Below, one piece after another: positions 8,977 through 17,475 of a stretch of 64,000 nt of DNA. Source of the DNA: Onstottus_B arcticum (GTDB taxonomy: Bacteria; Acidobacteriota; Blastocatellia; UBA7656); assembly GCA_038040485.1 (NCBI GenBank), contig JBBPIE010000016.1, positions 62,001-126,000 of the forward strand, read 5' to 3'. The notes under the pieces are model-generated. The model saw nothing but the letters and a program-made list of their open reading frames with translations, was not told where the DNA came from and made no database searches. Numbering within the stretch: the first letter of the stretch is position 1; each line of letters starts with the position of its first letter. A program made the position numbers and the translations under genes.

Positions 8977-9010
8977 GATTTTGGATTTTAGATTTTGGAT
9001 TTTGGATTTA
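8977..9010. repeat. Heptad repeat, GATTTTG type
   Basis: Five near-identical heptamers (GATTTTG/GATTTTA) lie directly upstream of the ggt start codon. A short partial reverse-complement arm (AATCCAAAGTCC) is seen near 9041. It is the same heptad architecture as the other elements but with another unit sequence. Confidence 0.75.
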
Positions 9011-9057
9011 CGGAGAGAACTGGCCAGCTCACCTCTCTCAATCCAAAGTCCATTCCC

Positions 9058-9660
9058 CTACTCCGCCGGTCGGGTCTGGCCGCGATGACACGTGAAGCAC
9101 GTCACCCGCGCCGCGCCGCCAAGTTTCCCATTCGTCTCGCGCACCAGTGTGATCATCTTGCGAGCCATCTGCTTCGGCGGCTTGTCGTCCTTCTCAAACT
9201 GGTCTTTGATGTGACAGTGGGTGCAATCGACCCCAAGCGACGCTTTGAAGGCGAACATCACGCTCATCAGCCGGTCCGACGGAAGCCCCTTCAGCATCTG
9301 GATGTTCTTGTACTTCTGTTCGGTGCGTTCTTCGCGGCTCGAGGCGGGCAGCGGGTCAAGCGACGGGAGCTGAGCTGCTTCGGTCGAAGCTGCGCCGCCG
9401 CCCGACGGTGCGCCCGACGCAACGGCGTTGTCTGGCAACGGCGGCGCCGGAATCGTCTGTCCGGTGTCGACGGGCGGATGATTCGCCGGGAGCTGTTGGC
9501 TGCCGGGGCTGGGGGCATTGACCGACGTAGACTTGGGATCACCGGACGAGGCCAGCGCGCCGGGCCCCGGTTTTGCACCAAACAAGTTTGCCGAATAGAA
9601 GCCGAGCACTAACCCGAGCACGATGCCCCCGATTCCGTAGACTATGTATTCCTTATTCAT
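9058..9660 (-). CDS. c-type cytochrome, reaction-centre cytochrome c subunit-like
   Basis: The 200-residue protein has an N-terminal membrane anchor (GIGGIVLGLVLGFYSANLFG), a long Pro/Ala/Ser-rich linker and a C-terminal domain with two haem-binding motifs, CTHCH and CFTCH. The lead-in KNIQMLKGLPSDRLMSVMFAF and the KQMARKMITLV segment are characteristic of the family related to the photosynthetic reaction-centre cytochrome c subunit, which is very common in non-phototrophic Acidobacteriota. A periplasmic electron-transfer role is likely. GGAG precedes the ATG. It is 87 bp upstream of ggt. Confidence 0.85.
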   Translation of the reverse strand: MNKEYIVYGIGGIVLGLVLGFYSANLFGAKPGPGALASSGDPKSTSVNAPSPGSQQLPANHPPVDTGQTIPAPPLPDNAVASGAPSGGGAASTEAAQLPSLDPLPASSREERTEQKYKNIQMLKGLPSDRLMSVMFAFKASLGVDCTHCHIKDQFEKDDKPPKQMARKMITLVRETNGKLGGAARVTCFTCHRGQTRPAE

Positions 9661-10015
9661 TGTGAACTCCGCGCGCCCCCGAGCTTGAAGCTCAACGGTC
9701 CCAAACCTATGGATCCTTTATGCCGCGCGTCTCTTGACTGAACAATTTTGCGAAGCTTATTTTGATTTGCCAGGCAAGCTGGATTCTAGCACAGCAAATT
9801 ACGGAGATCGAAGCAGAACGAACCTGCCAAAGCCGGTCTTGCTTGGACGCCGGCCCGTCCTGGCGAAGTGGGAGCGGGCGCGCGAGGGACGAAGGAAGAA
9901 AGCGACCACACATGGCAAGAGTAACGAGTGGCCCACGTCCTGTTCGGGATTCAATGATAAGCGGGCCGATCACCTGCCAGCCACTCGTCAGCAAGCCAGA
10001 CAAGGAAAGCGAGTA
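9661..10015. other. Intergenic region between divergent genes
   Basis: These 355 bp separate the divergent cytochrome and lipoprotein genes and must carry promoters for both. I see no repeat, RNA gene or convincing small gene. An in-frame extension of the lipoprotein gene to 9734 exists but lacks a start site and signal logic. Confidence 0.6.
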
Positions 10016-10699
10016 ATGATTAACATTAGATTTAGGTTTGCATTGGTCTGTGTTCTGTTGCCCGGAGCGGTCGCCTGCGCGACGAGCACGTCTAATCAGA
10101 ACGCTCCTGCTGCCAGCGCGAAGGCCGGGAGCGTGTCAAAAGAGGAGAGCCCGCTCGATGCGTTGAGCAAAGCGGTTAGCGCGCAACTTGAAGCCAAATC
10201 CTTTCGAGCCCGAATGACTACCGTGATCGACGGGGGCAAGGAAAGCACTCGAATCGTCGAATGCATATCGCCGGATCGCTTTCACATCACCGGCGACCAG
10301 GACGAGATGATTCTGGCGGGCGGCAACGTCTACATGAAATCGCCGGCAGGTGAATGGACTCGGCTTCTGTTTGACCCGGCCGAGATGATCAAGCAGATCC
10401 GCGACACGAACCAGCTTGACGAGATTCGCAAGAGCACGGATGTCGTGCTAGCCGGGGCCGACACCGTCGATGGAGTGCCGACGCTGGCTTATCGCTACAC
10501 GATGAAGAACCCGTTTGGCATGAAATCCACGAGCAGTTGCAAGATGTGGGTCGGCCTGGCGGACAGTCTGCCGCGCAAAATGGAAGTCGAAGCAGAGTTC
10601 AATAAAATGAAAACGAGAAGCGTAGTGACGTATTACGACTACGGAGCGGACATCAAGATCGAACCGCCGGCGACTTTCAAGACCCAGGGCGGGAGATGA
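10016..10699 (+). CDS. Exported lipoprotein, LolA/LppX-like fold
   Basis: The 227-residue product begins with a lipoprotein signal peptide whose predicted lipidated cysteine follows AVA (GAVACATS). The start at 10016 is chosen because AAGGAA lies about 8 bp upstream and the signal peptide begins there. The rest is beta-rich: FRARMTTVIDGGKESTRIVE, PDRFHI, GGNVYMKSPAGEW and a late SVVTYYDYG. This pattern resembles periplasmic or outer-membrane lipoprotein carriers of the LolA/LppX type. Ligand unknown. Confidence 0.75.
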   Translation: MINIRFRFALVCVLLPGAVACATSTSNQNAPAASAKAGSVSKEESPLDALSKAVSAQLEAKSFRARMTTVIDGGKESTRIVECISPDRFHITGDQDEMILAGGNVYMKSPAGEWTRLLFDPAEMIKQIRDTNQLDEIRKSTDVVLAGADTVDGVPTLAYRYTMKNPFGMKSTSSCKMWVGLADSLPRKMEVEAEFNKMKTRSVVTYYDYGADIKIEPPATFKTQGGR

Positions 10700-10804
10700 G
10701 CATCCATGATCATCAATCTTCTGATCCACGGATAACTCGAATCATCGCGAATGATCACCGGGCATTCGTGGAGATTAGTGTTATTCGCGGAGGGGGTTGA
10801 GCTA

Positions 10805-11995
10805 TCACGGAAGATTCTGCATCAGCAGCCGCAGCGCGTTGCCACCCATTATCTTGCCAATCTCTTCGTCCGAGAAGCCTTCAACTATCAGCGCGTCCGT
10901 GATCTCGACCAGCCCAGTCGTATCGAAAGGCTCGACAACCGCGCCGTCGTAGTCCGAACCCAGCCCGACGTGCTCGACTCCAATGAGGTTCGCCGTGTAA
11001 CGGACCGCTTTCGCAATAGCCGTCGCGTCCGTGCCGCAAACCGCCGTGTCCCAGAAGCCGATTCCAATCACGCCGCCGGTTCGCGCGATTGCTTTCAGTT
11101 GTTCGTCGCTTAAGTTGCGCTGGTTGTCGCAAGTCCCCCTGACGCCGGTGTGCGAAACAACCACAGGGCGAGTGGCCATCGCCAGCACGTCGTCGATCGT
11201 CGTTGCCGACGCGTGCGCGAGATCGACGGTCATCTTTTTGGCTTCCATGCGGCGGATCATCTCTCGGCCTTTGTCGGTGAGACCGCCTTTCTCCACTCCG
11301 TGAGCCGAGCCGCCGATGTCGTTGTCGAAGAAGTGAGTCGGCGCCATCATCCGAAAGCCCGCGTCGAACAACGCATCGACGTTCTCAAGCTTGCCATCGA
11401 GCGCGTGGGCGCCTTCGATTCCGAGAAAGCCCGCTGTAACTGCCGGCTCGCGCGTGCGCCGTTCGAGATAGCTCGAAAGGTCGGCGGAGGTTTTGATGAT
11501 TACGAACTTGCCGGCTGATCGCGCTTCGACGCCGTGAAGCTTGCGAGCCTGGTAAAGCGCGCGCTCGGTCAGGCTGTTCCACGTAGCAACCGGCCAGCGT
11601 TCGGCAATCGCCAGCAGAGTTATGTTGTCGCTCGAGTCGTCGTTCCGCTCGATGTTCATCTTCCAGACGTAGGGTATCTTCGTGACGACCGTGAAAGATT
11701 GAAGGGCGACGTTGCCGTCAATAAGGCGCGGAATGTCCACGTGGCCGCGCGTGCTGCGTTGGATCAAGTCTCGATCCCACAAAAGCGAGTCCGCGTGAAG
11801 ATCGCAGATGAGCAGCTTCTTGTGGAGCTCGACCGCGCGCCCGGAGGCTTGATAAGGCGGGGTCTTCAGCGAGACATTCATCCGCTTCTCGAGTTGGGCA
11901 GGCAGGACGAAGAAGACAAGGACGACTGCGACGGCAAAAATCGCCGTGAGTGCGATCAAAACCTTTCTTTTGATGCCTAAACGCTTCTTGTTCAT
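10805..11995 (-). CDS. Membrane dipeptidase (peptidase M19)
   Basis: M19 zinc dipeptidases hydrolyse dipeptides, including D-containing ones. Zinc and active-site motifs are in order: CDLHADSLLW, the bridging glutamate in GIEGAHALDG, DLAHASATTID, VVSHTGVRG and GLGSDYDGAV. The N-terminal membrane segment (KVLIALTAIFAVAVVLVFFV) indicates anchoring with the enzyme outside the cytoplasmic membrane. The ATG at 11995 is preferred over an upstream GTG at 12022, which falls inside a dispersed repeat. Confidence 0.93.
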   Translation of the reverse strand: MNKKRLGIKRKVLIALTAIFAVAVVLVFFVLPAQLEKRMNVSLKTPPYQASGRAVELHKKLLICDLHADSLLWDRDLIQRSTRGHVDIPRLIDGNVALQSFTVVTKIPYVWKMNIERNDDSSDNITLLAIAERWPVATWNSLTERALYQARKLHGVEARSAGKFVIIKTSADLSSYLERRTREPAVTAGFLGIEGAHALDGKLENVDALFDAGFRMMAPTHFFDNDIGGSAHGVEKGGLTDKGREMIRRMEAKKMTVDLAHASATTIDDVLAMATRPVVVSHTGVRGTCDNQRNLSDEQLKAIARTGGVIGIGFWDTAVCGTDATAIAKAVRYTANLIGVEHVGLGSDYDGAVVEPFDTTGLVEITDALIVEGFSDEEIGKIMGGNALRLLMQNLP

Positions 11996-12016
11996 ACCTT
12001 GCAGTAGCCGGGATGG

Positions 12017-12126
12017 AACCACAGATGAACACAGATGGACACAGATCGAGCAGAAGAAGCGACGGTCGCGGCCTGTCCCTCGTTCAATCGGTGTTCATCT
12101 GTGTTCATCTGTGTTCATCTGTGGTT
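12017..12126. repeat. CACAGATGAA-type inverted repeat (copy 1)
   Basis: The left arm has tandem decamers of the CACAGATGAA type; the right arm is their reverse complement (TTCATCTGTG). About 36 bp separate the arms. A second copy lies at 15645-15744. It sits at the 5' side of the dipeptidase gene. Confidence 0.85.
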
Positions 12127-12247
12127 GCTTTGCTCATGCGGAGCCGGATCGCTCAGGTCGTTACTGTTGCCATGCGAAACGGCCGTTTGCTAGTATCGCT
12201 TCAAGCTGATCCGCAGCTAAGCCCCGTGCCGCGCCGGAGGAATAATA

Positions 12248-12853
12248 ATGAAATCCATGCCGCGAGCGCTAGTGATAGGCGTGGCGATCTCGCTGATCTG
12301 GGTCGCTACATTCGCCGGCGAGTTGCGCTCGCGAGAGGCGCGCAAAGCCATCGCGCAAGCTCTGGGCTTCGACAAACCCGACGCGGTGAGGGTCAAGAGC
12401 ATCGGCTCGCCGACCGGCGCGGACGCCGTCGTAGAGGCCACGATCGAGGCGGGATTTCACTTAAGGCAAGAGAAAAACGGCGATTGGACCGCAGTCGAAT
12501 TCAGAACCGGAGACCGGCGATGGGAATCCATCGAGCTGATCAAGACAGCGGTGGGAAAAGAGAAAGCGCTTCGAACGAGCGCCGACCTGCGCACGATAGC
12601 CACGGCGCTTGAAGCCTTCAAACGCGAGCGCGGGCAGTATGTTGCGGCCGACAACTCCACCGCGTTGATCGATCTTCTCGCGCCTCGTTATATGCCCCTG
12701 GTAATCCGCATCGACGCGTGGTCTAACGAGTTTGAATACAAAGGCACAACATCCGGTTATCGCCTTGCCAGCCGGGGCCCGGACGGCAAGCCCGGCACCG
12801 GCGACGAGATCGTCATCGAGAACGGCCAGTTTGTGAAGGGAGCAGCCGAGTGA
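12248..12853 (+). CDS. Type II secretion pseudopilin-like (GspG C-terminal) protein
   Basis: The 201-residue protein has an N-terminal hydrophobic segment (ALVIGVAISLIWVATFAGEL). A C-terminal module, from LRTIATALEAFKRERGQY to ASRGPDGKPGTGDEI, matches the GspG pseudopilin head, including the Asp/Gly calcium-site loop. The first 100 residues are unassigned. GGAGGAAT lies directly before the ATG. It overlaps the next gene by 4 bp. No secretion machinery genes are nearby, so it may be a stand-alone descendant. Confidence 0.75.
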   Translation: MKSMPRALVIGVAISLIWVATFAGELRSREARKAIAQALGFDKPDAVRVKSIGSPTGADAVVEATIEAGFHLRQEKNGDWTAVEFRTGDRRWESIELIKTAVGKEKALRTSADLRTIATALEAFKRERGQYVAADNSTALIDLLAPRYMPLVIRIDAWSNEFEYKGTTSGYRLASRGPDGKPGTGDEIVIENGQFVKGAAE

Positions 12854-13347
12854 TTTTCAATCCCCCTCAAGAAACGAGCCGCACGCGCGCGGCTGCGGCT
12901 TATCGCACCGCGATGACGATCGCGATCGCGCTGACGGGGAGCATCGTCCTGTACGGATTGATTGGATTCATAATCCTGCGGTCGAAGTCCGCCGTTTCGC
13001 GCGAAGAGCTGCTGGTCCCGTTCTACGGCGCGTCGGCTGCTTTCGCGATAGGGTCGATCGCTTACAGACGCATCCAGATGCAAGCCGCGAGACTTGAGAC
13101 GATCTCTGCCAGGGGCGGTGTAGCAGGATTGCTCGGGCATCTGGTCACGACAACAATCGTCTCTGGCGCGCTAGTCGAGGTCGTAGGCTTGCTCGGGCTG
13201 CTGCTCAGTTTGTTGAGCGGCGATCTGACTCACTTGATAAGGCTCGGCGTAGTAGCGCTGGCCGTTTCGGTTTACAACTTTCCGCGGTTGAGAGCCTGGC
13301 AGCACGCCGTCGAGTATTTCGAGCAGGCGGCCCCAGTTTTCAGGTAA
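12850..13347 (+). CDS. Four-segment integral membrane protein
   Basis: GTG start at 12850 overlaps the upstream stop (GTGA), indicating coupling. The 165 residues contain four hydrophobic segments at about 18-42, 55-75, 95-125 and 130-150. No known domain is recognised. The conserved-looking first helix TIAIALTGSIVLYGLIGFI is followed by a short loop. Function unknown; partnership with the pseudopilin-like protein is suggested by the overlap. Confidence 0.75.
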   Translation: MIFNPPQETSRTRAAAAYRTAMTIAIALTGSIVLYGLIGFIILRSKSAVSREELLVPFYGASAAFAIGSIAYRRIQMQAARLETISARGGVAGLLGHLVTTTIVSGALVEVVGLLGLLLSLLSGDLTHLIRLGVVALAVSVYNFPRLRAWQHAVEYFEQAAPVFR

Positions 13348-13471
13348 TGGATAAGTGTCGGTAGGTCGACCGTGAGGGAGAGCTTTCGCTGACGGTCGAG
13401 CAACTGATGAAAAACCGGCGCAGACCGGAACGTGTAACTCATAAAGGTTCAGGAATAGAAAGGAAGCAACT

Positions 13472-15625
13472 TTGATAAAGAACAGAATGGTGATGATCGG
13501 CGCGCTGTTGACGGCGCTCGTGCTTGTGGGAGATGCACTCGCTCTGGGATCTGCTCCCGTGGCCGGCGGCAGGCAAAACGGCCCGGACAAACAAGAGAAG
13601 AAAGACGGCGGCCAGGGCTCAGACAAGCGAGCGCAAGCTCTGAGCAAATACCTCGAAGCGAAGAGGCTGGAAGAGGCGGGGAACTACCCGGGCGCGGTGG
13701 CGGCTTACAAGGAGGCCGTCGCGCTTGATTCTCAGTCGGTCGAGCTTCGAGTCGCGTTCGGATCGCTTTACTTGAAGAACCGCAACGTGATCGATGCGGA
13801 AGCACAAGCTCGCGAGGCGATGAAGCTGTCCTCCGATAGCGTGGAAGTGCGAAAGCTGCTGGCTCGCGTGTACCTGACGCAAAGCTTCGTGGGCGGAACT
13901 ACGACGGTGAAGGAGAAAGCGCGCGCGGCCATCAAAGAGCTGGAAGAAGTAGTGCGGCTCGATCCGAGCTCGAAGATCGAAGTCGGCGATCAGGAAGTGC
14001 CCGCCCTTGCGGTGGTCGGCTCGCTCTACTGGACGCTCGAAGAGCCGGACAAGGCGCTGGATGCATTCAAGCGCGTCTCCGAGGGGAACTCGTCTGCGGA
14101 TAAGGCGCATATCCAGCTCGCTCAGCTCTACTACCAAAAGAACAAGTTTCGCGAAGCGGCGGCCGCGGCGCGCAAGGCTTACGATATCGATCCGAAGCAG
14201 CCGCAGTACGCCGGGCTGCTCGCGAAATCGCTTCTGCGAATAGGACGCACGCAGGAAGCGCTGGACATCTACAAGAAGGCGATGGGGATCAAGGAGGCTT
14301 CGGCGAAACCGGACAAAAAAGCCGTCGAGTCCAAAACGTCCGATGAGGACAAGGACGTTAAGGATGGAGACGGCAGCAAAGAAATTCTGATCAATTCGCC
14401 GTTGCTGTTCGATTACGCGGAAGCGTTGGTGTTCGCCGGACGCTACGACGACGCGAACAAGCTTCTCGATCCGGTAACCAAGGCGGTGCGGAAAGACCAC
14501 CCGGCGTACCTGACCGCAGTCAGGCTGCAGGTCGATGCGCTGCGCAGGTCGGGCAAGCGCGAAGACGCAGTGCGCACGCTGGAGACGGCTTTGAAGGGAC
14601 AGGATGTTTCAGACAGCTTGCCCTTGGTCTATTCGCTGGGCGAAACCTATGAAGAGATGCTGCAGTTTGATAAGGCGCTCTCGACTTACGAAGACGCACT
14701 CGCGTCGATCGTCAACCCCGACGGAACGATCGGCAATCGCGAGCAGGACAAGCAAGCAGCCGGAGTAGTGCTGCAGCGGATAGCGTTTGCTCAGCGACTG
14801 GCGGGCCGGACGGAGAAGATGCAGGAAACCTTCGACCGTATGAAGAAGGTGCTTGGGCCGAACGAGCCGCGCGCAGACCAGTTGATCATTGGCACGTTGA
14901 TAGATGAAGGCAAACACAAAGAGGCGCTCGAAGCGGCTACGGCCGCGGCAACGCGCTTTCCTGACGAGCGGGCCTTCAAGCTGTTTCGCGCGCAAGCAGC
15001 CGGCAAGCTCGGGGATATTGCAACCGCCGACGAGACGATCAAATCGCTGCTCAAGAACAAGCCTGAAGATGCCGAGTTGTACTTGTTCTGGTCGAGCGTG
15101 CAGCTCGACGCAAATCAGGTAAAGCAGGCGGAAGAAAGCGCCCGGAAAGCCATCAGCCTTGAACCGAACGACCTTGGTCCGCTTGTTACGCTGGCCAGCG
15201 TTCAGGATCGTCAGAAAAAATACAAAGAGTCAGAAGGGACGTTGCGAAAGGCGCTCGAGATCGACCCGGACAACGCGACCGTGCTGAACAACCTCGGCTA
15301 CTTTCTTGCGGATCGGAACGAGCGATTGCCGGAAGCCGAAGCGCTGATCCGCCGCGCGGTGAACATCGAGCCTACAAACGGGTCGTTCCTCGATTCGCTC
15401 GGCTGGCTCTTGTTCAAACAAGGCAGGGTCGCCGAGGCGCAGAGGTATCTCGAACAGGCAGTCCTTTACCAGCAGAGGTCGGCAACGATACGCGATCACC
15501 TGGGTGACGTCTATAAAAAACAAGGCCAGGCCGACAAGGCGCGAGCGAAGTGGGAAGAAGCGCTCAAGATGTCAACGGAGCCCGACGAGATCAAGAAGAT
15601 CAAAGACAAGCTCGAAAAGAAGTAG
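13472..15625 (+). CDS. Large exported TPR-repeat protein
   Basis: This 717-residue protein has a signal peptide (MIGALLTALVLVGDALALG) and then at least ten tetratricopeptide repeats, such as NYPGAVAAYKEAVALDSQSV and NATVLNNLGYFLADRNERLP. A charged Lys/Asp-rich insert lies near residues 275-300. The TTG at 13472 is preceded by AAAGGAAG at good distance; an ATG at 13487 is an alternative. Such proteins act as periplasmic or outer-membrane scaffolds; no partner is identified. Confidence 0.9.
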   Translation: MIKNRMVMIGALLTALVLVGDALALGSAPVAGGRQNGPDKQEKKDGGQGSDKRAQALSKYLEAKRLEEAGNYPGAVAAYKEAVALDSQSVELRVAFGSLYLKNRNVIDAEAQAREAMKLSSDSVEVRKLLARVYLTQSFVGGTTTVKEKARAAIKELEEVVRLDPSSKIEVGDQEVPALAVVGSLYWTLEEPDKALDAFKRVSEGNSSADKAHIQLAQLYYQKNKFREAAAAARKAYDIDPKQPQYAGLLAKSLLRIGRTQEALDIYKKAMGIKEASAKPDKKAVESKTSDEDKDVKDGDGSKEILINSPLLFDYAEALVFAGRYDDANKLLDPVTKAVRKDHPAYLTAVRLQVDALRRSGKREDAVRTLETALKGQDVSDSLPLVYSLGETYEEMLQFDKALSTYEDALASIVNPDGTIGNREQDKQAAGVVLQRIAFAQRLAGRTEKMQETFDRMKKVLGPNEPRADQLIIGTLIDEGKHKEALEAATAAATRFPDERAFKLFRAQAAGKLGDIATADETIKSLLKNKPEDAELYLFWSSVQLDANQVKQAEESARKAISLEPNDLGPLVTLASVQDRQKKYKESEGTLRKALEIDPDNATVLNNLGYFLADRNERLPEAEALIRRAVNIEPTNGSFLDSLGWLLFKQGRVAEAQRYLEQAVLYQQRSATIRDHLGDVYKKQGQADKARAKWEEALKMSTEPDEIKKIKDKLEKK

Positions 15626-15644
15626 CGTGCACTAAGAGCAGAGC

Positions 15645-15744
15645 AACCACAGATGAACACAGATGAACACCGATTGAAGGAGAAACAGACCGCGACCGAG
15701 GATTCTTCTCCTCGATCTGTGTCCATCGGTGTTGATCTGTGGTT
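15645..15744. repeat. CACAGATGAA-type inverted repeat (copy 2)
   Basis: The arms are AACCACAGATG... and ...CTGTGGTT with decamer periodicity, as in the copy at 12017-12126. It follows the stop of the large TPR gene by about 20 bp and could form a 3' hairpin in its mRNA. Confidence 0.85.
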
Positions 15745-15848
15745 CGACTCCGACTGCGCAACTCATGAATAAGAAGCGGTTCAAGAATTCGCGTCGCTTC
15801 TGAAGCAACGTCGAACCTCGAATCCGGAATCGGAAGGACGCTCAGACT

Positions 15849-16460
15849 ATGCGAAGCAAAATAACTCCGCTTCTCATTTTTGCTGCTGTGTTGCTGGGGC
15901 AGCTTGCCGGTCCCGTTTGTGCCCGGCAGTCGAGCCGCGCTTCTCCTTCTCAGCAACGTTCGGCGCAGCTTGGGACGAGGCACGGCCGCGCGGCGGGCGA
16001 TTCCGGCCGAGGCGCTTCCCATGATGACGCGACGAGTGCGCCGGTTAATCGCACGCTTAACGAAATCCCCAGGCTCGAGAAGGAATGTCTCGAGCAGGTG
16101 AATCTGGTGCGGAAAGCCCACGGGGTTTCGACGCTCGGTTTTGATGAAGAGCTGCTCCAGGTTGCGCGCGCATACAGCCGCCGGATGGCGGAAGAGAAGT
16201 TCTTCGCGCACGAGGACCCTGAAGGCCGCACAGTCCGGCAACGCGTCGACCTCGCCCGAATAAAGTGGCAAATGCTAGGTGAGAACCTCGCGTTCTCGAA
16301 CGGCTACCTTAGCCCCGTAGCTGCGAGCTTGCACGGCTGGATGGAGAGCGAGCCTCACCGGCGCAACATGCTCGATCCGAGTTACACGCTCAGCGCGATC
16401 GGCGTTTGGATAAGCTCAAACGGAACGGTTTATTTTACGGAGATATTCCTAAGGCGGTAG
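15849..16460 (+). CDS. CAP-domain (SCP/PR1-like) secreted protein
   Basis: The 203-residue protein has a signal peptide ending near VCARQ. The CAP fold core follows: ECLEQVNLVRKAHGVSTL, FDEELLQVARAYSRRMAE, FFAHEDPEGRT, GENLAFSNG, GWMESEPHRRNMLDPSYT and a closing AIGVWISSNGTVYFTEIFL. The CAP histidines and glutamates are present (FFAHEDP, GENLAFS, SEPHRRN). Bacterial CAP proteins are extracytoplasmic; activity is generally unknown. Its 3' half is duplicated at 17188-17431, with a brnT/brnA module in between. Confidence 0.9.
   Translation: MRSKITPLLIFAAVLLGQLAGPVCARQSSRASPSQQRSAQLGTRHGRAAGDSGRGASHDDATSAPVNRTLNEIPRLEKECLEQVNLVRKAHGVSTLGFDEELLQVARAYSRRMAEEKFFAHEDPEGRTVRQRVDLARIKWQMLGENLAFSNGYLSPVAASLHGWMESEPHRRNMLDPSYTLSAIGVWISSNGTVYFTEIFLRR
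16233..16389 (+). repeat. 157-bp exact repeat, copy 1 (inside CAP gene)
   Basis: This block is identical to 17204-17360 (offset 971 bp). Outside it, the two CAP copies diverge at both ends: several changes in the first 15 bp and about one change per six bases in the last 70 bp. Confidence 0.9.
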
Positions 16461-16520
16461 CATTTATTTAAAGCACCTCGCTAGAGTGCCCTTCGCTTTC
16501 CGCACATCCGTGAATACAAT

Positions 16521-16790
16521 ATGGACTACGAGTGGGATAGTCATAAGGCGAAGATCAATCTTCGCAAGCACGGAGTAGCGTTTGCAGACGCCGTCGCGGT
16601 ATTCAAAGACGACGCCGCAGTTACTATCCCGGATGACGAGGCCGACGAGCATCGGTTTGTAAGCATCGGTATTGATGGGCGCGCCAGAGTTCTCGTCGTT
16701 GTTTTTACTTGGCGTGGCGAACGTATACGCATCATTTCAGCCCGCAAAGCAGAGCGCCACGAGCGCGAGGAATACGAAGGCTACCAATGA
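16521..16790 (+). CDS. brnT: BrnT-family ribonuclease toxin
   Basis: The 89-residue product shows the BrnT pattern: EWDSHKAKINLRKHGVAFAD at the N-terminus, the DEADEHRFVSIG loop, a VVVFTWRGERIRIISARKA strand and the C-terminal ERHEREEYE helix. BrnT is a RelE-fold ribonuclease that arrests translation and is neutralised by BrnA. It overlaps brnA by 4 bp (ATGA). The module lies between an intact CAP gene and a partial copy of that gene. Confidence 0.9.
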   Translation: MDYEWDSHKAKINLRKHGVAFADAVAVFKDDAAVTIPDDEADEHRFVSIGIDGRARVLVVVFTWRGERIRIISARKAERHEREEYEGYQ

Positions 16791-17095
16791 AAGACAGATA
16801 TGATTTTAGCAGAGGCAAACGTGGGGCGATCGATCCGGTGCCAAAGGGTAGAACTCGGATCACAATTCCCATCGACGATGAAATTCTGAATTGGTTCCGC
16901 GAGAAAGTTAACGCGGCCGGTGGAGGTGACTATTGTGCTTTGATTAACAACGCCCTGAAGGACTATGTTCGAACCCGCAAGGACCCATTGGAGGAAGTGG
17001 TACGGCGCGTCGTACGGGAGGAATTGTCCTCTTCGCGTCGCGGCAAGAAGAGCAAAACAACTCCGAGCGCGAAAGGCGAGCTAGCCAAGCGATGA
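16787..17095 (+). CDS. brnA: BrnA-family antitoxin
   Basis: The 102-residue protein has the BrnA ribbon-helix-helix core: KGRTRITIPIDDEILNWFRE followed by YCALINNALKDYVRTRK. A basic C-terminal tail follows. The ATG at 16787 overlaps the brnT stop. BrnA dimers bind DNA and normally repress their own operon; no operator could be identified upstream of brnT. Confidence 0.85.
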   Translation: MKDRYDFSRGKRGAIDPVPKGRTRITIPIDDEILNWFREKVNAAGGGDYCALINNALKDYVRTRKDPLEEVVRRVVREELSSSRRGKKSKTTPSAKGELAKR

Positions 17096-17187
17096 CGCAG
17101 TTTTGGGGAAGCCAGGTACGGCTTGCAATCGCGAGAAGAGCTTCACCGTTCGAAGCGGCGACCTAGATATCAAGTAAGCAGGGCAGA

Positions 17188-17431
17188 CCCTGAAGGGCGA
17201 ACGGTCCGGCAACGCGTCGACCTCGCCCGAATAAAGTGGCAAATGCTAGGTGAGAACCTCGCGTTCTCGAACGGCTACCTTAGCCCCGTAGCTGCGAGCT
17301 TGCACGGCTGGATGGAGAGCGAGCCTCACCGGCGCAACATGCTCGATCCGAGTTACACGCAGACCGCAATCGGAGTTTGGATAAGCTCAAACGGAACGGT
17401 TTACTTTACTGAGATATTTTTGAAGAGATAA
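17188..17431 (+). pseudogene. Partial CAP-domain gene copy (3' half)
   Basis: From DPEGRTVRQRVDLARIKWQM to the end, this reading frame repeats the C-terminal 81 residues of the CAP protein at 15849-16460, with only a few substitutions near the end (YTQTAIG versus YTLSAIG, FLKR versus FLRR). It lacks the signal peptide and the first half of the domain, including the first metal-site histidine, and has no plausible start. A short frame reaches back to 17123 but is unrelated. I treat it as a non-functional fragment that may still serve as a donor for recombination. Confidence 0.85.
17204..17360 (+). repeat. 157-bp exact repeat, copy 2 (inside CAP fragment)
   Basis: Identical to 16233-16389. The perfect centre between diverged edges suggests recent gene conversion or recombination between older paralogous sequences. 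Confidence 0.9.
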
Positions 17432-17475
17432 GTCAACCGCTTGATGCCGCCCCCGGAACAAAGTAAGCAGGGCAG

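Noticed and set aside
12022..12612. Plus-strand frame of 199 codons starting in the CACAGATGAA repeat
   Set aside because: Its start is in a dispersed repeat and it overlaps the well-supported pseudopilin-like gene in another frame.
13619..14500. Open frame (293 codons) antisense to the large TPR gene
   Set aside because: Shadow of the TPR gene's codon bias; Arg/Leu-rich, no start signal or known motif.
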